A stretch of 64,000 nucleotides of DNA. Source: Gammaproteobacteria bacterium. Its GTDB lineage: Bacteria; Pseudomonadota; Gammaproteobacteria; Competibacterales; Competibacteraceae. This document shows positions 56,501-64,000 of the stretch, piece by piece. The notes below the pieces were generated by a model. The model had not been told where the DNA came from, did no database searches, and worked only from the letters and a program-made list of their open reading frames with translations. Both the position numbers and the translations under genes were made by a program. Position 1 is the first letter of the stretch. The number at the start of each line of letters is the position of its first letter. The stretch lies in contig JADLEK010000004.1 in assembly GCA_020846135.1 (NCBI GenBank), positions 1 to 64,000 of the forward strand, written 5' to 3'.

Positions 56501-56867
56501 GGTCGGCGACCGGTTGCTGGCCGCCGTGGCCGGACGACTGCAACAGTGCCTGCGCGAGGGCGACACGGTAGCGCGGATGGGCGGCGATGAATTCGTGCTG
56601 TTGCTCGGCGGGTTAAGCGATGTTGCGGAAGGGGAGCGGGCGTTGCACCGCCTGCTGGCGGCGATAGCGGAACCGTATGCCCTTGGCGACGGGTTATTAC
56701 CGGTCAGCATATCCGCCAGCGTTGGCGTCACCCTGTTTCCGCTGGATCACACCGAACCGGACATTCTGCTGCGTCATGCTGATCAGGCCATGTACCAGGC
56801 CAAGCACACCGGGCGTAACCGCTACTGCCGGTTTTCGGAAAGGCCGGAATTAGCGATGAGTGATTAG
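53556..56867 (+). CDS. multi-sensor diguanylate cyclase (PAS/GAF repeats + GGDEF)
   Basis: 1103 residues. Two N-terminal membrane helices (about 18-62) precede PAS (about 80-200), GAF (about 215-385), PAS (about 395-510), PAS (about 515-635), GAF (about 640-800), PAS (about 805-930) and GGDEF (about 935-1095). The active loop is MGGDEF (GGDEF at 1009-1013), intact, with an RxxD I-site (REGD) five residues upstream. There is no EAL domain. The paired GAF domains share PLPHRRDLPPGH-like and GVANRPGGYDD/GVGNRPYDYGE segments, suggesting internal duplication. It should make c-di-GMP in response to several small-molecule or redox cues. The stop converges on the TIR protein gene 16 bases away. Confidence 0.92.
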   Translation: MQPLINGNKDNPMGLRRWLVGAAVLWSVLIATSLFSPLGGIPWSLAHGLIWVLGLMGLVGAVRYFRHQDQKRAHIEALLRDSEAKYRMVADFTYDWEYWIDHGRLLYVSPACELITGYRPDEFIADPGLLQGIVHPEDRPAVVEHFGFYSQPIDEASANFDFRIITRQGETRWMSHRCLPVFEEGSYRGRRVSNRDITQRKQTEADLQRTTGLLKAVRRVQALYLSEADSQQVFKELLNVLVSITDSEFGFLDEVLRDEKGTYKLSPALSDISWNESSRQLYANLVARNLEFRNLNNLADAPVTTGKRVIANDALHDPRSGGLPPDHPPLYNYLGMPIYFGSELIGVAGVANRPGGYDDELADWLEPFLSTCAGILHAMHLEQGRRQTEQAFRNSTDSMTAILNALPESAFLMDRDGTILGVNETMTRRLGHPVSAMLGANAYALILSDLASSRRQQIEAMFETAEPIQFEDMREGQLIDNSIYPVVDERGKVSRVVVFSVDITERRQVEEALWMANLYNRNLLEASLDSLMVIDPDERFSDVNAATEQVTGYPREELVGADFSAYFTDPERARAGCQQTFAQGEVHDYELAIRHREGRVTPVLYNAAVCRDESGEIIGVFAAARDITDRKQMTDLIQARLRLIQFAATHSLEELLQATLDEAGILTDSPIGFYHFLEADQQTLHLQAWSTQTVQLFCKAVGKSRHYDLEEAGVWADCVRERRPIIHNDYVALPQRRDLPPGHATVIRELVIPVFRGERIVAVLGVGNRPYDYGEQDIDTVATLADLAWDIAERKQAEEALRQSEARYRRIVETANEGIWAMDEDYLTTFINPRMAALLGYTMDEILGQPVTAFLFEADLADHREKMRIRQQGGDARYERRFRRKDGSELWTLVSAVALSDDHLRFGGSFAMFTDITLLKEQQQRLEQMAHYDALTQLPNRVLLADRLRIALALARREDRLLAICYLDLDGFKPINDTLGHEVGDRLLAAVAGRLQQCLREGDTVARMGGDEFVLLLGGLSDVAEGERALHRLLAAIAEPYALGDGLLPVSISASVGVTLFPLDHTEPDILLRHADQAMYQAKHTGRNRYCRFSERPELAMSD

Positions 56868-56882
56868 CGATCCGATCAGATG

Positions 56883-59800
56883 CTAGCCTAACCCAGACCG
56901 GGCCAGGTCCTCCAGCAGTAACTGAATTTCCACCGCATATTGATAATGCAGGTTGGGATCCATGGCCAGTGACAGATTGCGTTCGCCCGCCAAAATCGCC
57001 TGAAGTTTCTTAATCAACAGCTTGCCATCTTCGGGAACATTGGGACTGGCCATGATTTGCGCCATTTTAGCGATCATCGCCTCGGTATCGCCGGCCCGGA
57101 TCGCCTGACCAATCTGGGTGCACAACTTGGCTCCGGCATTTGCGTTCTCGCCGCCCACCCGTCGATAAGCCAGATACTTTTGAATCGCCTGCTGTCGAGC
57201 CTGATCGGTGACGCTGGGATTTTGCACCGTCTGGCTCACATCACGCAGACCGCGCCGGATCGCCCAGTTGCGGGCGGTAGGGCTTTCCGGCAGGTTGCAC
57301 TCGCTGGCCCGGTACAACTCCTGCCGGGCTTCGTCAGGCCGCCGCAATTGAATCAGCACGTTAGCCAGGCGGTTGCGGCTGGTCTCCTCGCCGCGCCCAT
57401 CGCCCAGTTGCTGATAGATCTCGGCCATGCGCCGGTAAGCCAGCACCGATTCTTCAAGTTGATTCAGCACCTGATGCAAGTGGGCGAGTTCACCCAGCAC
57501 TTCAGCGACTCCGGCGCGGTTGCGCTGCTGTTCGTACAGGTATAGCGCCTGCTGGGCGGCATTCAGCGCCATTTCCATTTGCCCGCCCAGCTTGCGGGCT
57601 ACGCCCAGTTGCCGCCAGGCCTGGGCCGCGCCTTCCGGTTCGCCCAGTTTTTCAAACGCTTGCCGGGCCGCTTCATACAACAGCGCCGCTTCGGCGTAGC
57701 AACCCTGCCGCTGTCGCACCAGCCCCAGCTGCATTTTGTTGGCGGCGATGGCCGGACTGACCGCATTGGGATCGGTCTGAGCCAGCGCCGTTTCATAAGC
57801 CGCCGCTGCTTCCTGCAACCGCCGCAGATAGCTCAGACAATCGCCGATTTCAGCCCCGGCCACCGCAGCCATCCGCCCGGCGCTGGCATTGCCGGCATCG
57901 GCCAAGGTCTGGAACTGCTGCCGGGCCGCCTCCAGTTCCCGCGCCGCTGGTTCAGCCGCACCGGCCAGTTTCAGCAATTTGCCCAGATCAAACCCGGCCC
58001 GGGCCAGATCATAGGCTGCGCCGGGATAAGCATCGACCTCCGCCACCTGACAGCGGCGCTGCAATTGCCGGGCGGATTGCAGCGCATCCTCCAGCGATCC
58101 AGCCTCGCGCAACCGTTCGATCCGCAGCCGTTCGTTTTCAAACCGGGCGCGATTCCAGTCCTGCAAGGCCAGTCCAGCCCGTTCACGGGCGGCGACCACT
58201 TCCACCAGCGCAGCGGGAACGCCCAGTCCGGCGAGTAACTGCTCCAGTTGTCCCGCCAGCCGGGCCCGCGCCTCCGCAGTGGCGTTTTGCTGGCTGTCGC
58301 GCAGCAGCGCCAGCAGGTTCGGCAATTCCAGCCGCAGCAACCGGCTGGTCCGGGCGCCATCCTTGAAATACTGGGGGTAGACGACCGCCAGAAGCTGGAT
58401 CATGCCGGCGCGCCAGCGGTCCAGCCAAACCGCCTGTTGGTCTGGCTCCAGCCCCTTGGCCAGATGATGGGCCAGCGCCGGATCGAAACGCAGGTGGCCA
58501 TAACCTCGGTCCTCGACCAGGCCTAGTCCGATCAGCCGATCAACCAGCGCATTGATCGCCGATGGTTCCAGCGCCAGGGCATAGCTCAAAGCGAGCCGGT
58601 TGACTCCCTGCCGGAAAAACGCCAGCACTGCCAGGCGTTCCCGATCATGGTCAGGCAACCGGCGCAAGAGCAGTTCCAACCGAAGGTACAACGGCCATTG
58701 CGAATCATCACCGTGCCGGGACAGCAGTTCGCTGTGCAATGGCCGCACCAGCGCCAAGGTCGCCTTGACCCCGCGCGCGCCCATTTCATGGGCCAGTCGG
58801 CGGAGCGCCCCGGGATGACCCCCGGCCAGATCCGCCAGTTCGCATAAGAGTTGAAAACCATCCCCACTATCAGCGGCAGGCGGCGCTTCGTGGGTGGCTA
58901 ACAGGGTTTGCTTGAGCAGGGCTATTGCATCATTTTCATCGAGGGGACCCAGTTTCATTTCGGTCCAGGGCCGGGCGAAGGCAGGCGGTCCCAGTCGCCC
59001 CAGTCCCAACAACCGCAACCCCGGCCAGTCATCCAGCCATTGTTTCCAGAACTGATCGAACAATTCCTCGTGTTCCGCCGGCCATTGCTCCAACTGATCC
59101 AGCACGATCAGCGCCGGCTGGGCGCGCAGGGTCTGGCGCAGATCGTCCAGCGCCTGCCAGACGGTCGGATAACGCTCCACCGACCAGTGGCCACCATCAG
59201 GAAGCAACTGCCGACCCAGGATCCCCAGCAGCGGAGTCAGTTCCCCGGCATCGCCGGCATGGACATACGCAATCCGGCGGAAACGCCGGTTGCTCTCCAG
59301 CCACCTCGCCAGGGCGGCGGCGGCGGTGGTTTTGCCACTGCCGCCGCCGCCCTGCAGAAAGACGGTGGTCCGATCTTCAAGCAGTCGTTCCAGTCTGAGC
59401 AGATCACGACTGCGCCCGATGAAGCCGGTGGCGGGAGCTTCGGGGAGCAGGCCCAGCGAACTGGCTCGCGGCTGATTGCTCAACCGACGCCACAGTTCCA
59501 GCGGCGGGCGCAGCATCAGCCGGGGATCGCGCTCACCCAGATACAGCGCACTGATGAACTCGTCCTGCAGGTGGACCCCGCCACCGCCCAGGCCTGGCAT
59601 CCGGTAGCTGTCGCTGGTTAGCCGGCGTTGTCCGACGAACAGCGCTTGGCCGATCCGGACGCCCCGCAACAGTTCTTCGTAGAAGGCATTCCAAAACCGG
59701 CGCAAGGTTTCCGCCGGCGCATCGGGGTGAATCGTCAGCACCGCCGCGATTCCGGCGTTCAGCAGCAGGGCGGCCAGACGGACCGCGATGCTCCCGGCGC

Positions 59801-61130
59801 AGATGATCGCAACCAGATGGAGGTGATAGGTGGCCAGCAGCGCCACCAGCGCTGACCCGGCTACAAAGTGGGCATCGCGGCAGGTCGGCGCCAGCGCGTT
59901 GCTGACCGCCTCAAACCCAAAACGGAGGCCATCGCCGTCAGAATCGGCGCACAGGTAGCCATCCAGATGCAGCGCCGTGAAGGGCCGACCCGCCGCCCAG
60001 GCGTCATTCAACCGTTTTTCCAGCGCTGCGAGGCTGGGAGGAGTCAGCGCGGTGAATTCCACCAGTTCGCCGAGTACGCCCAGCGCCTCGGCCAGCGGCA
60101 AGGCGCTGCGTCGGTAGTCAGCATGACCGGTGGGTTCGGTATCGGGACGCGGGCTGATAGTCAGGATGCGCAAGGGCGGCGGCGCGGGCGGAAAGGGGTC
60201 GCCACCGCCAGGCAGCCGGCGCTGGATTTGAATCGGCTGTTTGCCATGACTCAGGAAACCGGCGCCATCGTGCAGGAGTTCCCAGGGCAGCGCGAACAGG
60301 TCGAGTGCAGGAGACGCGGCTTCAGCCTGCACCGTCAAGCGCTGTTCGCCGGGCGCATCGCGCCAGGTGGCGATCAAACCCTGTGAGTCGGGCGCGCCGA
60401 GCGTGATTCGGTGCAGATTCTGGCCCCAGGCGGCCAGCCAGGCATCGGTTTGGCGGACGACCCGCCGGACTGCATCGGTTGGCCAAAGCGGCAGATCCAG
60501 CCAGTAACCGCGCAGAATCCGGGCGGCGGGCGGCGGGGGCAATGGCCCAATCACGGTCGTGATTTCAGCGGTCGGCTTGGTTCCGGGGCCACGATTCAGG
60601 CGGGTGGTCATCCGCCAACGCCCGACTGACGTCGCGGCTTCAGGGCTAAAGGTCAGCGTCAGGTTGGCCAAGGGCGGCGGGTTGCGCTCGGAAGCTGATT
60701 CGGTGGGCAGCGATTCACCCAAAGCGGTCAGCAGCTTCGGCAAGGCTGCCCCCAGACCGCCATCGGTCAGCCGGATCGGGGCGACCCGGGGCGGCGCAGA
60801 GAACCAGGCCACCAGCGTCGCATGATCGACGCCCGGCAACAACAGCGGGATCACCCGATAGCTATTAGCCTGACGCCGCTCCACATCCTGGGCCACTTCG
60901 ATTTCCCGGCGCAACCAGGCCGGATCGCCGGTATTGAGGCCGACCACCACGATCACTTGTCGCGCCTGTTCAATCGCCCAGCGCACGTCGGTGGTGAGCC
61001 GCTCGCTACCGCGCAACTTGCGCTGATCGCGCCAGACGCTAAGCCGGAAGGTTTCCAGCGCAACCGCCAAATCCCGGGCGAAGGCGTCCTCAGTGAACGC
61101 ATGACAGATAAAGACGGAAGCAGCGGTCAT
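56883..61130 (-). CDS. TIR / CHAT-like / NB-ARC / TPR multidomain protein
   Basis: 1415 residues. Residues 1-140 are a TIR domain (MTAASVFICHAFTEDAFARDLAVAL); Glu76 in AWLRREIE matches the NADase glutamate position. About 270-550 is CHAT-like (LFALPWELLHDGAGFLSHG, Leu-Pro-Trp at 281-283), but the protease motif HxxGHG appears as HLDGYL (Tyr392 for the catalytic His) and the usual ACxS as CAGS (Cys444 one position early), so it is probably inactive. About 565-800 is an NB-ARC/STAND ATPase: GFIGR, Walker A GGGGSGKTT (594-602), Walker B LIVLDQ. A winged-helix-like part follows, then TPR repeats (about 1000-1300). The layout is that of bacterial NLR-like defence proteins; function is inferred. 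Confidence 0.85.
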   Translation of the reverse strand: MTAASVFICHAFTEDAFARDLAVALETFRLSVWRDQRKLRGSERLTTDVRWAIEQARQVIVVVGLNTGDPAWLRREIEVAQDVERRQANSYRVIPLLLPGVDHATLVAWFSAPPRVAPIRLTDGGLGAALPKLLTALGESLPTESASERNPPPLANLTLTFSPEAATSVGRWRMTTRLNRGPGTKPTAEITTVIGPLPPPPAARILRGYWLDLPLWPTDAVRRVVRQTDAWLAAWGQNLHRITLGAPDSQGLIATWRDAPGEQRLTVQAEAASPALDLFALPWELLHDGAGFLSHGKQPIQIQRRLPGGGDPFPPAPPPLRILTISPRPDTEPTGHADYRRSALPLAEALGVLGELVEFTALTPPSLAALEKRLNDAWAAGRPFTALHLDGYLCADSDGDGLRFGFEAVSNALAPTCRDAHFVAGSALVALLATYHLHLVAIICAGSIAVRLAALLLNAGIAAVLTIHPDAPAETLRRFWNAFYEELLRGVRIGQALFVGQRRLTSDSYRMPGLGGGGVHLQDEFISALYLGERDPRLMLRPPLELWRRLSNQPRASSLGLLPEAPATGFIGRSRDLLRLERLLEDRTTVFLQGGGGSGKTTAAAALARWLESNRRFRRIAYVHAGDAGELTPLLGILGRQLLPDGGHWSVERYPTVWQALDDLRQTLRAQPALIVLDQLEQWPAEHEELFDQFWKQWLDDWPGLRLLGLGRLGPPAFARPWTEMKLGPLDENDAIALLKQTLLATHEAPPAADSGDGFQLLCELADLAGGHPGALRRLAHEMGARGVKATLALVRPLHSELLSRHGDDSQWPLYLRLELLLRRLPDHDRERLAVLAFFRQGVNRLALSYALALEPSAINALVDRLIGLGLVEDRGYGHLRFDPALAHHLAKGLEPDQQAVWLDRWRAGMIQLLAVVYPQYFKDGARTSRLLRLELPNLLALLRDSQQNATAEARARLAGQLEQLLAGLGVPAALVEVVAARERAGLALQDWNRARFENERLRIERLREAGSLEDALQSARQLQRRCQVAEVDAYPGAAYDLARAGFDLGKLLKLAGAAEPAARELEAARQQFQTLADAGNASAGRMAAVAGAEIGDCLSYLRRLQEAAAAYETALAQTDPNAVSPAIAANKMQLGLVRQRQGCYAEAALLYEAARQAFEKLGEPEGAAQAWRQLGVARKLGGQMEMALNAAQQALYLYEQQRNRAGVAEVLGELAHLHQVLNQLEESVLAYRRMAEIYQQLGDGRGEETSRNRLANVLIQLRRPDEARQELYRASECNLPESPTARNWAIRRGLRDVSQTVQNPSVTDQARQQAIQKYLAYRRVGGENANAGAKLCTQIGQAIRAGDTEAMIAKMAQIMASPNVPEDGKLLIKKLQAILAGERNLSLAMDPNLHYQYAVEIQLLLEDLARSGLG

Positions 61131-61201
61131 GGATGGGTTCCGGCGGTGGGGGGAAGGTCAAGGCTTTTAGTAGCTTAGCTCAAAAAAACCTGGGCGGGGG
61201 A

Positions 61202-61229
61202 CTTGAAAATCAGGAGAGCGGCCCCAATT
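61202..61229 (+). promoter_or_regulatory. sigma-32-like heat-shock promoter of hsp20
   Basis: CTTGAAA (61202-61208), a 13-base spacer, then CCCCAATT (61222-61229) closely match the RpoH consensus CTTGAAA-N13-15-CCCCATNT. It lies about 60 bases before the hsp20 ATG, giving a short leader with GAGGAG as ribosome-binding site. Confidence 0.75.
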
Positions 61230-61289
61230 AAGTAGTCATCTAGGGGCGTTCACTGAACGCCGAAATCCAAACCACGAGGAGATGCCATC

Positions 61290-61730
61290 ATGACACTGAT
61301 GCGTTATGAACCTTTCAATCTGTTGAACCAGTTGCAGCGGGAAGTCAACCGGCTGTTTGACACCAACCGGTTCGGCGATGAAGAAACCGGCCATGCGCTG
61401 GCGGATTGGGCGCCGGCGGTGGACATTAAGGAAGAAGCCAACCAGTTCATCATCCACGCCGACCTGCCGGGCGTCGAGGTTAAGGATATCGATATTTCGC
61501 TGGAGAACGGCGTATTGACCCTGAAAGGCCAGCGCTCGATTGAGCAAAAGGAGGAAACTGATAAATATCGGCGGGTCGAGCGGGTGCGCGGTTCGTTCCT
61601 GCGGCGGTTCTCGCTGCCGGATGCGGTGGATGCAGAGAAAGTCTCCGCCAAATGCCGGGATGGCGTACTGGAATTGCTGGTGCCGAAACGGGAAGCAGCG
61701 CAACCTCGCCGGATCGCGATTGAAAGCTGA
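61290..61730 (+). CDS. small heat-shock protein Hsp20
   Basis: A 146-residue alpha-crystallin-family chaperone. The N-terminal arm MTLMRYEPFNLLNQLQREVNRLF, the alpha-crystallin domain (about 42-135: WAPAVDIKEEANQFIIHADLPGVEVKDIDISLENGVLTLKGQR) with SFLRRFSLPDAVDAEKVSAKCRDGVLELLVPK, and the C-terminal IxI-type RRIAIES are all present. It should bind unfolding proteins as an ATP-independent oligomeric holdase. GAGGAG lies 7 bases upstream of the ATG. A sigma-32-like promoter precedes it and a long inverted repeat follows. Confidence 0.95.
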   Translation: MTLMRYEPFNLLNQLQREVNRLFDTNRFGDEETGHALADWAPAVDIKEEANQFIIHADLPGVEVKDIDISLENGVLTLKGQRSIEQKEETDKYRRVERVRGSFLRRFSLPDAVDAEKVSAKCRDGVLELLVPKREAAQPRRIAIES

Positions 61731-61768
61731 GGTTTCAACCCGGGACTTTCGCCGGTAGTCTTTTAATT

Positions 61769-61840
61769 CGTCATACCCGCGAATGCGGGTATCCAGTCTT
61801 TTCAGCCACTGACTGGATTCTCGCAGACGCGGGTATGACG
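61769..61840. repeat. 72-bp inverted CGTCATACCCGC repeat, copy 2
   Basis: Same architecture as the element at 7083-7153: CGTCATACCCGCGAATGCGG on the left, CGCGGGTATGACG on the right, about 72 bases overall, with an inner CCAGTC...GACTGG stem. It lies between convergent hsp20 and the MDR dehydrogenase gene and could terminate both. The two copies match closely in the arms but not in the centre. Confidence 0.85.
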
Positions 61841-61863
61841 GCAAGCGAAAGTCCCATCGCCAC

Positions 61864-62856
61864 TCAACCCGAATTCCCATAGCTGATCCTGTGGCAAAGA
61901 ACGCCGGGTGCATCCCGGCTCAGTTCGGCCATCACCGTTGGCAGATCGGCAAACCGGCTTTCGCCGCTGATCAGCGCATCCAGCGCCGGATCATTCAGCA
62001 AGTCCATTACCGTGGCCATCCGCCGCTGATAGTTCCAGCGGCTGCGTTGTGCAGTCGCGATCTGCCCCACCTGTGAACTGCGAATGCACAGCCGCTGGGC
62101 GTGAAAATCCGCGCCCAGCGGCAAACTCACCGGCTGGGTTCCGAACCAGCTTGCTTCGATCACCGTCGCTTCAAACCCAGCCAGACTCAACGCTAACGCC
62201 AGTCCGGCAGGCGAACCGCTGGCGTGAATCAGCACATCCTGACCGTCTTGCGCCTGCTCTGGCGCGGCGAAGTCAACGCCCAGTCGGGTCGCAATCGCCG
62301 CTTTGCCTGCATCCACATCCAGCAGTTGCACCCGACAACCCGGCAGTTTTCCCGCCAGCCAGGCGATCAGGCACCCAACCACGCCGGCTCCGATCACCGT
62401 AATCCGGTCGCCCAACCGGGGCGTGGCGTCCCACAAGACATTCAGCGCGGTTTCCAGATTGGCGGCCAGCACCGCCCGACCCGGCGGCACGGCGGCGGGA
62501 ACCAAGGTGATTGCCGTGGCCGGAACCACATAGCGATCCTGATGCGGATAGAGGCAGAACCCGATTTGTCCCCGCCAGGGTTCCGGGCCGGCTTCGACGA
62601 TGCCGACACTGCAATAGCCGTACTTGACCGGCGCGGGAAATTCGCCCTGCTGGAAGGGGGCGCGCATGGCCTGATACTGGCTGGGCGGCACTTCGCCGCG
62701 AAATACCCGGCTTTCGGTGCCGCGACTGATCGCGGTATACAGCGTCCGGATCAGCACCTCGCCGGGGCCGGGCGGCGTTAACCGCTCGCTACGAAGTTCG
62801 CCCTGACCGGGCGCGATCAGCCAGAAGGCCCGCGTTGTCAACTCAGCATCTACCAT
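61864..62856 (-). CDS. MDR-family dehydrogenase without canonical zinc cysteine
   Basis: 330 residues of the medium-chain dehydrogenase/reductase fold. The N-terminal GroES-like domain has PGEVLIRTLYTAISRGTESRVFRGEVP, where the usual CGTD zinc cysteine is replaced by SRGTE. The structural-zinc cysteine cluster is also missing. The Rossmann motif VIGAGVVGCLIAWLAG is at about 153-168. SRGTE is shared with BchC-like members, which act without a catalytic zinc. The cofactor is likely NAD(P)H; the substrate is unknown. AGGAGGG precedes the ATG at 62856. It is divergent from the CDP-alcohol phosphatidyltransferase gene 37 bases away. Confidence 0.82.
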   Translation of the reverse strand: MVDAELTTRAFWLIAPGQGELRSERLTPPGPGEVLIRTLYTAISRGTESRVFRGEVPPSQYQAMRAPFQQGEFPAPVKYGYCSVGIVEAGPEPWRGQIGFCLYPHQDRYVVPATAITLVPAAVPPGRAVLAANLETALNVLWDATPRLGDRITVIGAGVVGCLIAWLAGKLPGCRVQLLDVDAGKAAIATRLGVDFAAPEQAQDGQDVLIHASGSPAGLALALSLAGFEATVIEASWFGTQPVSLPLGADFHAQRLCIRSSQVGQIATAQRSRWNYQRRMATVMDLLNDPALDALISGESRFADLPTVMAELSRDAPGVLCHRISYGNSG

Positions 62857-62892
62857 TAACGATCCCTCCTGTTGCCGAATCGGATTATCGCC

Positions 62893-63642
62893 ATGCTTCT
62901 TGCCATTTCTTCGCTCCCACCGTTAATGGTCAGCGCCTTGCGCAACGTGGGGGCCGCGCTGCTGCTGATCGCTGGAGTCGCCGCCGGGATCGCCGGGATT
63001 TTTCAATTGCCCGCCGGCTATGTTGCTCAGGTTCTGGCGGTCTTCTGCGGCTTGCTGCTGGCGCTGAGTCCGTTCCTGCCGCACCACCAGCCGCTGACCC
63101 GGTTCGGTCCGGCCAATCGCGTTACCCTGCTGCGGGCCGGAATCGGGGCGCTGTTGGCCGGGCTGGTGGGCAGAGCCGTTCCGGAACCGGGATTGGCTTG
63201 GCTACTGGCGGCGCTGGCTGGCTTGGCGCTGCTGCTCGATGGAGTGGACGGCTGGCTGGCGCGGCGCGGCGGTTGGGAAAGCAAGTTCGGGGCGCGGTTT
63301 GATCTGGAAATTGACGCCTTTTTCATTCTGACCCTGGCCGCGCTGGTCTGGCAATCCGGCAAGGCCGGGAGTTGGGTGCTGCTGTCGGGTGGACTGCGTT
63401 ATGGCTTTGTCGCCCTCGGCCAGATTTTGCCCTGGCTGAACCGGCCTCTGCCGCCGCGCCGTCGTCGGCAAACCGTGTGCGTCATTCAGACCGTGGCCTT
63501 GGCGATCTGCCTGATTCCGCCGCTGGTTCCACCGTGGCCGACGCTGCTGGCCGCTGGCGCTCTGGTCGCCCTGATCGGGTCATTTGCGGTCGATACCGTC
63601 TGGCTGGCGCGCCATGCCGGTCGGGAATCAGCGCCTTCATGA
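62893..63642 (+). CDS. CDP-alcohol phosphatidyltransferase family protein
   Basis: 249 residues, multi-spanning membrane enzyme. The catalytic motif D(x)2DG(x)2AR(x)8G(x)3D(x)3D is complete at about 119-143: DGVDGWLARRGGWESKFGARFDLEID. It transfers a phospho-alcohol group from a CDP-alcohol to another alcohol in lipid synthesis; which lipid is unknown. An extra N-terminal hydrophobic stretch of about 65 residues precedes the core. ATG at 62893 is chosen; a TTG seven codons upstream is also in frame, and neither has a clear ribosome-binding site. Confidence 0.88.
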   Translation: MLLAISSLPPLMVSALRNVGAALLLIAGVAAGIAGIFQLPAGYVAQVLAVFCGLLLALSPFLPHHQPLTRFGPANRVTLLRAGIGALLAGLVGRAVPEPGLAWLLAALAGLALLLDGVDGWLARRGGWESKFGARFDLEIDAFFILTLAALVWQSGKAGSWVLLSGGLRYGFVALGQILPWLNRPLPPRRRRQTVCVIQTVALAICLIPPLVPPWPTLLAAGALVALIGSFAVDTVWLARHAGRESAPS

Positions 63643-63704
63643 GTCAACCGGGGATCAACGGCTATCGGACCTGGCGAAAGGCTGAAAACCAATCCCTTAT
63701 TGTA

Positions 63705-63718
63705 GTAACGTACCATAC
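63705..63718. promoter_or_regulatory. candidate antitoxin operator/promoter
   Basis: GTAACGTACCATAC is an imperfect 14-base palindrome (10 of 14 positions symmetric) about 25 bases before the antitoxin ATG, next to a TATAG-containing AT-rich patch. Phd/YefM antitoxins repress their own promoters, so an operator is expected here. Confidence 0.4.
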
Positions 63719-63741
63719 ATTATAGGGTGGGGAGCCGCAAA

Positions 63742-63999
63742 ATGACGATCACCAAACTTTCCAGCCGGGAATTTAACCAGGATGCCGGCAGGGCAAAAAA
63801 AGCCGCCAGAAATGGTCCAGTGTTCATCACTGATCGGGGTCGGCCTGCACATGTGCTGTTGACCATCGAGGAGTACCAGCGAATCACCGGTGATCAGACC
63901 AGCATCGTCGAGCGGCTCGCCATGCCTGCTGACGTTGACCTGGAGTTCGAAGCCCCCCGTTTACAGGGCGAGTGGCACCGGCTGGCGGATCTCTCCTGA
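63742..63999 (+). CDS. Phd/YefM-type antitoxin at window edge
   Basis: An 85-residue protein with the Phd/YefM N-terminal DNA-binding fold (MTITKLSSREFNQDAGRAKKAARNGPVFITDRGRPAHVLLTIEEYQRI) and an acidic C-terminal toxin-binding tail (ADVDLEFEAPRL). The ATG at 63742 has GGGGAG about 11 bases upstream. The stop TGA is followed by T as the last base of the window, so a toxin (VapC/PIN or Doc type) starting at or just beyond 63999 in a TGATG overlap is likely but not visible. Unrelated to the PIN remnant at 21857. Confidence 0.88.
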   Translation: MTITKLSSREFNQDAGRAKKAARNGPVFITDRGRPAHVLLTIEEYQRITGDQTSIVERLAMPADVDLEFEAPRLQGEWHRLADLS

Positions 64000-64000
64000 T

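Overview
The window looks like chromosomal DNA from a GC-rich (about 60%) gammaproteobacterium. The run trpF-trpB-trpA-accD-folC-SPOR gene-cvpA-purF-metZ is the classic gammaproteobacterial order. The mixture of B12-controlled cobalt/nickel uptake, many c-di-GMP proteins and abundant small dispersed repeats would fit a Competibacter/Contendobacter-like lineage, but that is an inference. No rRNA, tRNA, insertion sequence, prophage or CRISPR array is visible.

Layout. 0.2-3.1 kb: Mth938-like protein, metallo-beta-lactamase-fold hydrolase, CorA-type transporter and TrmO. 3.1-7.0 kb: a small minus-strand EF-hand protein with its own terminator, divergent from a two-gene NHLM/NHLP-type peptide exporter (membrane-fusion protein plus C39 peptidase/ABC transporter). 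7.0-12.2 kb: a palindromic repeat, a radical SAM protein, parC and der. 12.4-21.8 kb: the trp/accD/folC/purF/metZ run, with a frameshifted SPOR C-terminus and a broken PIN-domain toxin remnant after metZ. 22-29.4 kb (minus): leuC-leuD-cimA-leuB followed by two glycosyltransferases and a hexapeptide acyltransferase. 29.6-31.7 kb: an exported beta-lactamase-family serine hydrolase. 32.1-35.0 kb: a cobalamin riboswitch and cbiMNQO. 35.1-38.7 kb: a bacterial XPB-type helicase and its partner. 38.8-43.0 kb: response regulator, periplasmic protein and hybrid histidine kinase. 43.2-56.9 kb: a signalling-rich region with a cyclase remnant, HDOD-(degenerate GGDEF), RarD, a 1097-residue secreted discoidin/(alpha/alpha)-barrel protein, an active-type GGDEF protein, YihY, a patatin lipase and a multi-PAS/GAF GGDEF protein. 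56.9-61.1 kb: a 1415-residue TIR/CHAT-like/NB-ARC/TPR protein, a plausible NLR-like defence protein. 61.2-64.0 kb: Hsp20 behind a sigma-32-like promoter, an MDR dehydrogenase, a CDP-alcohol phosphatidyltransferase and a Phd-type antitoxin at the window edge.

How the genes work together. The riboswitch and cbiMNQO form a self-contained metal uptake unit. The leu block lacks leuA and carries a citramalate-synthase-type gene instead. Several small repeat families (tandem AAAGG heptamers, about 72-bp inverted CGTCATACCCGC elements, TTCCGTGG inverted repeats) sit at gene ends and in three cases supply stop codons, terminal residues or a ribosome-binding site. The most unusual items are the TIR/pseudo-CHAT/NB-ARC/TPR protein, the XPB pair, and the NHLP-type exporter lacking its usual ATPase partner and a recognisable precursor.
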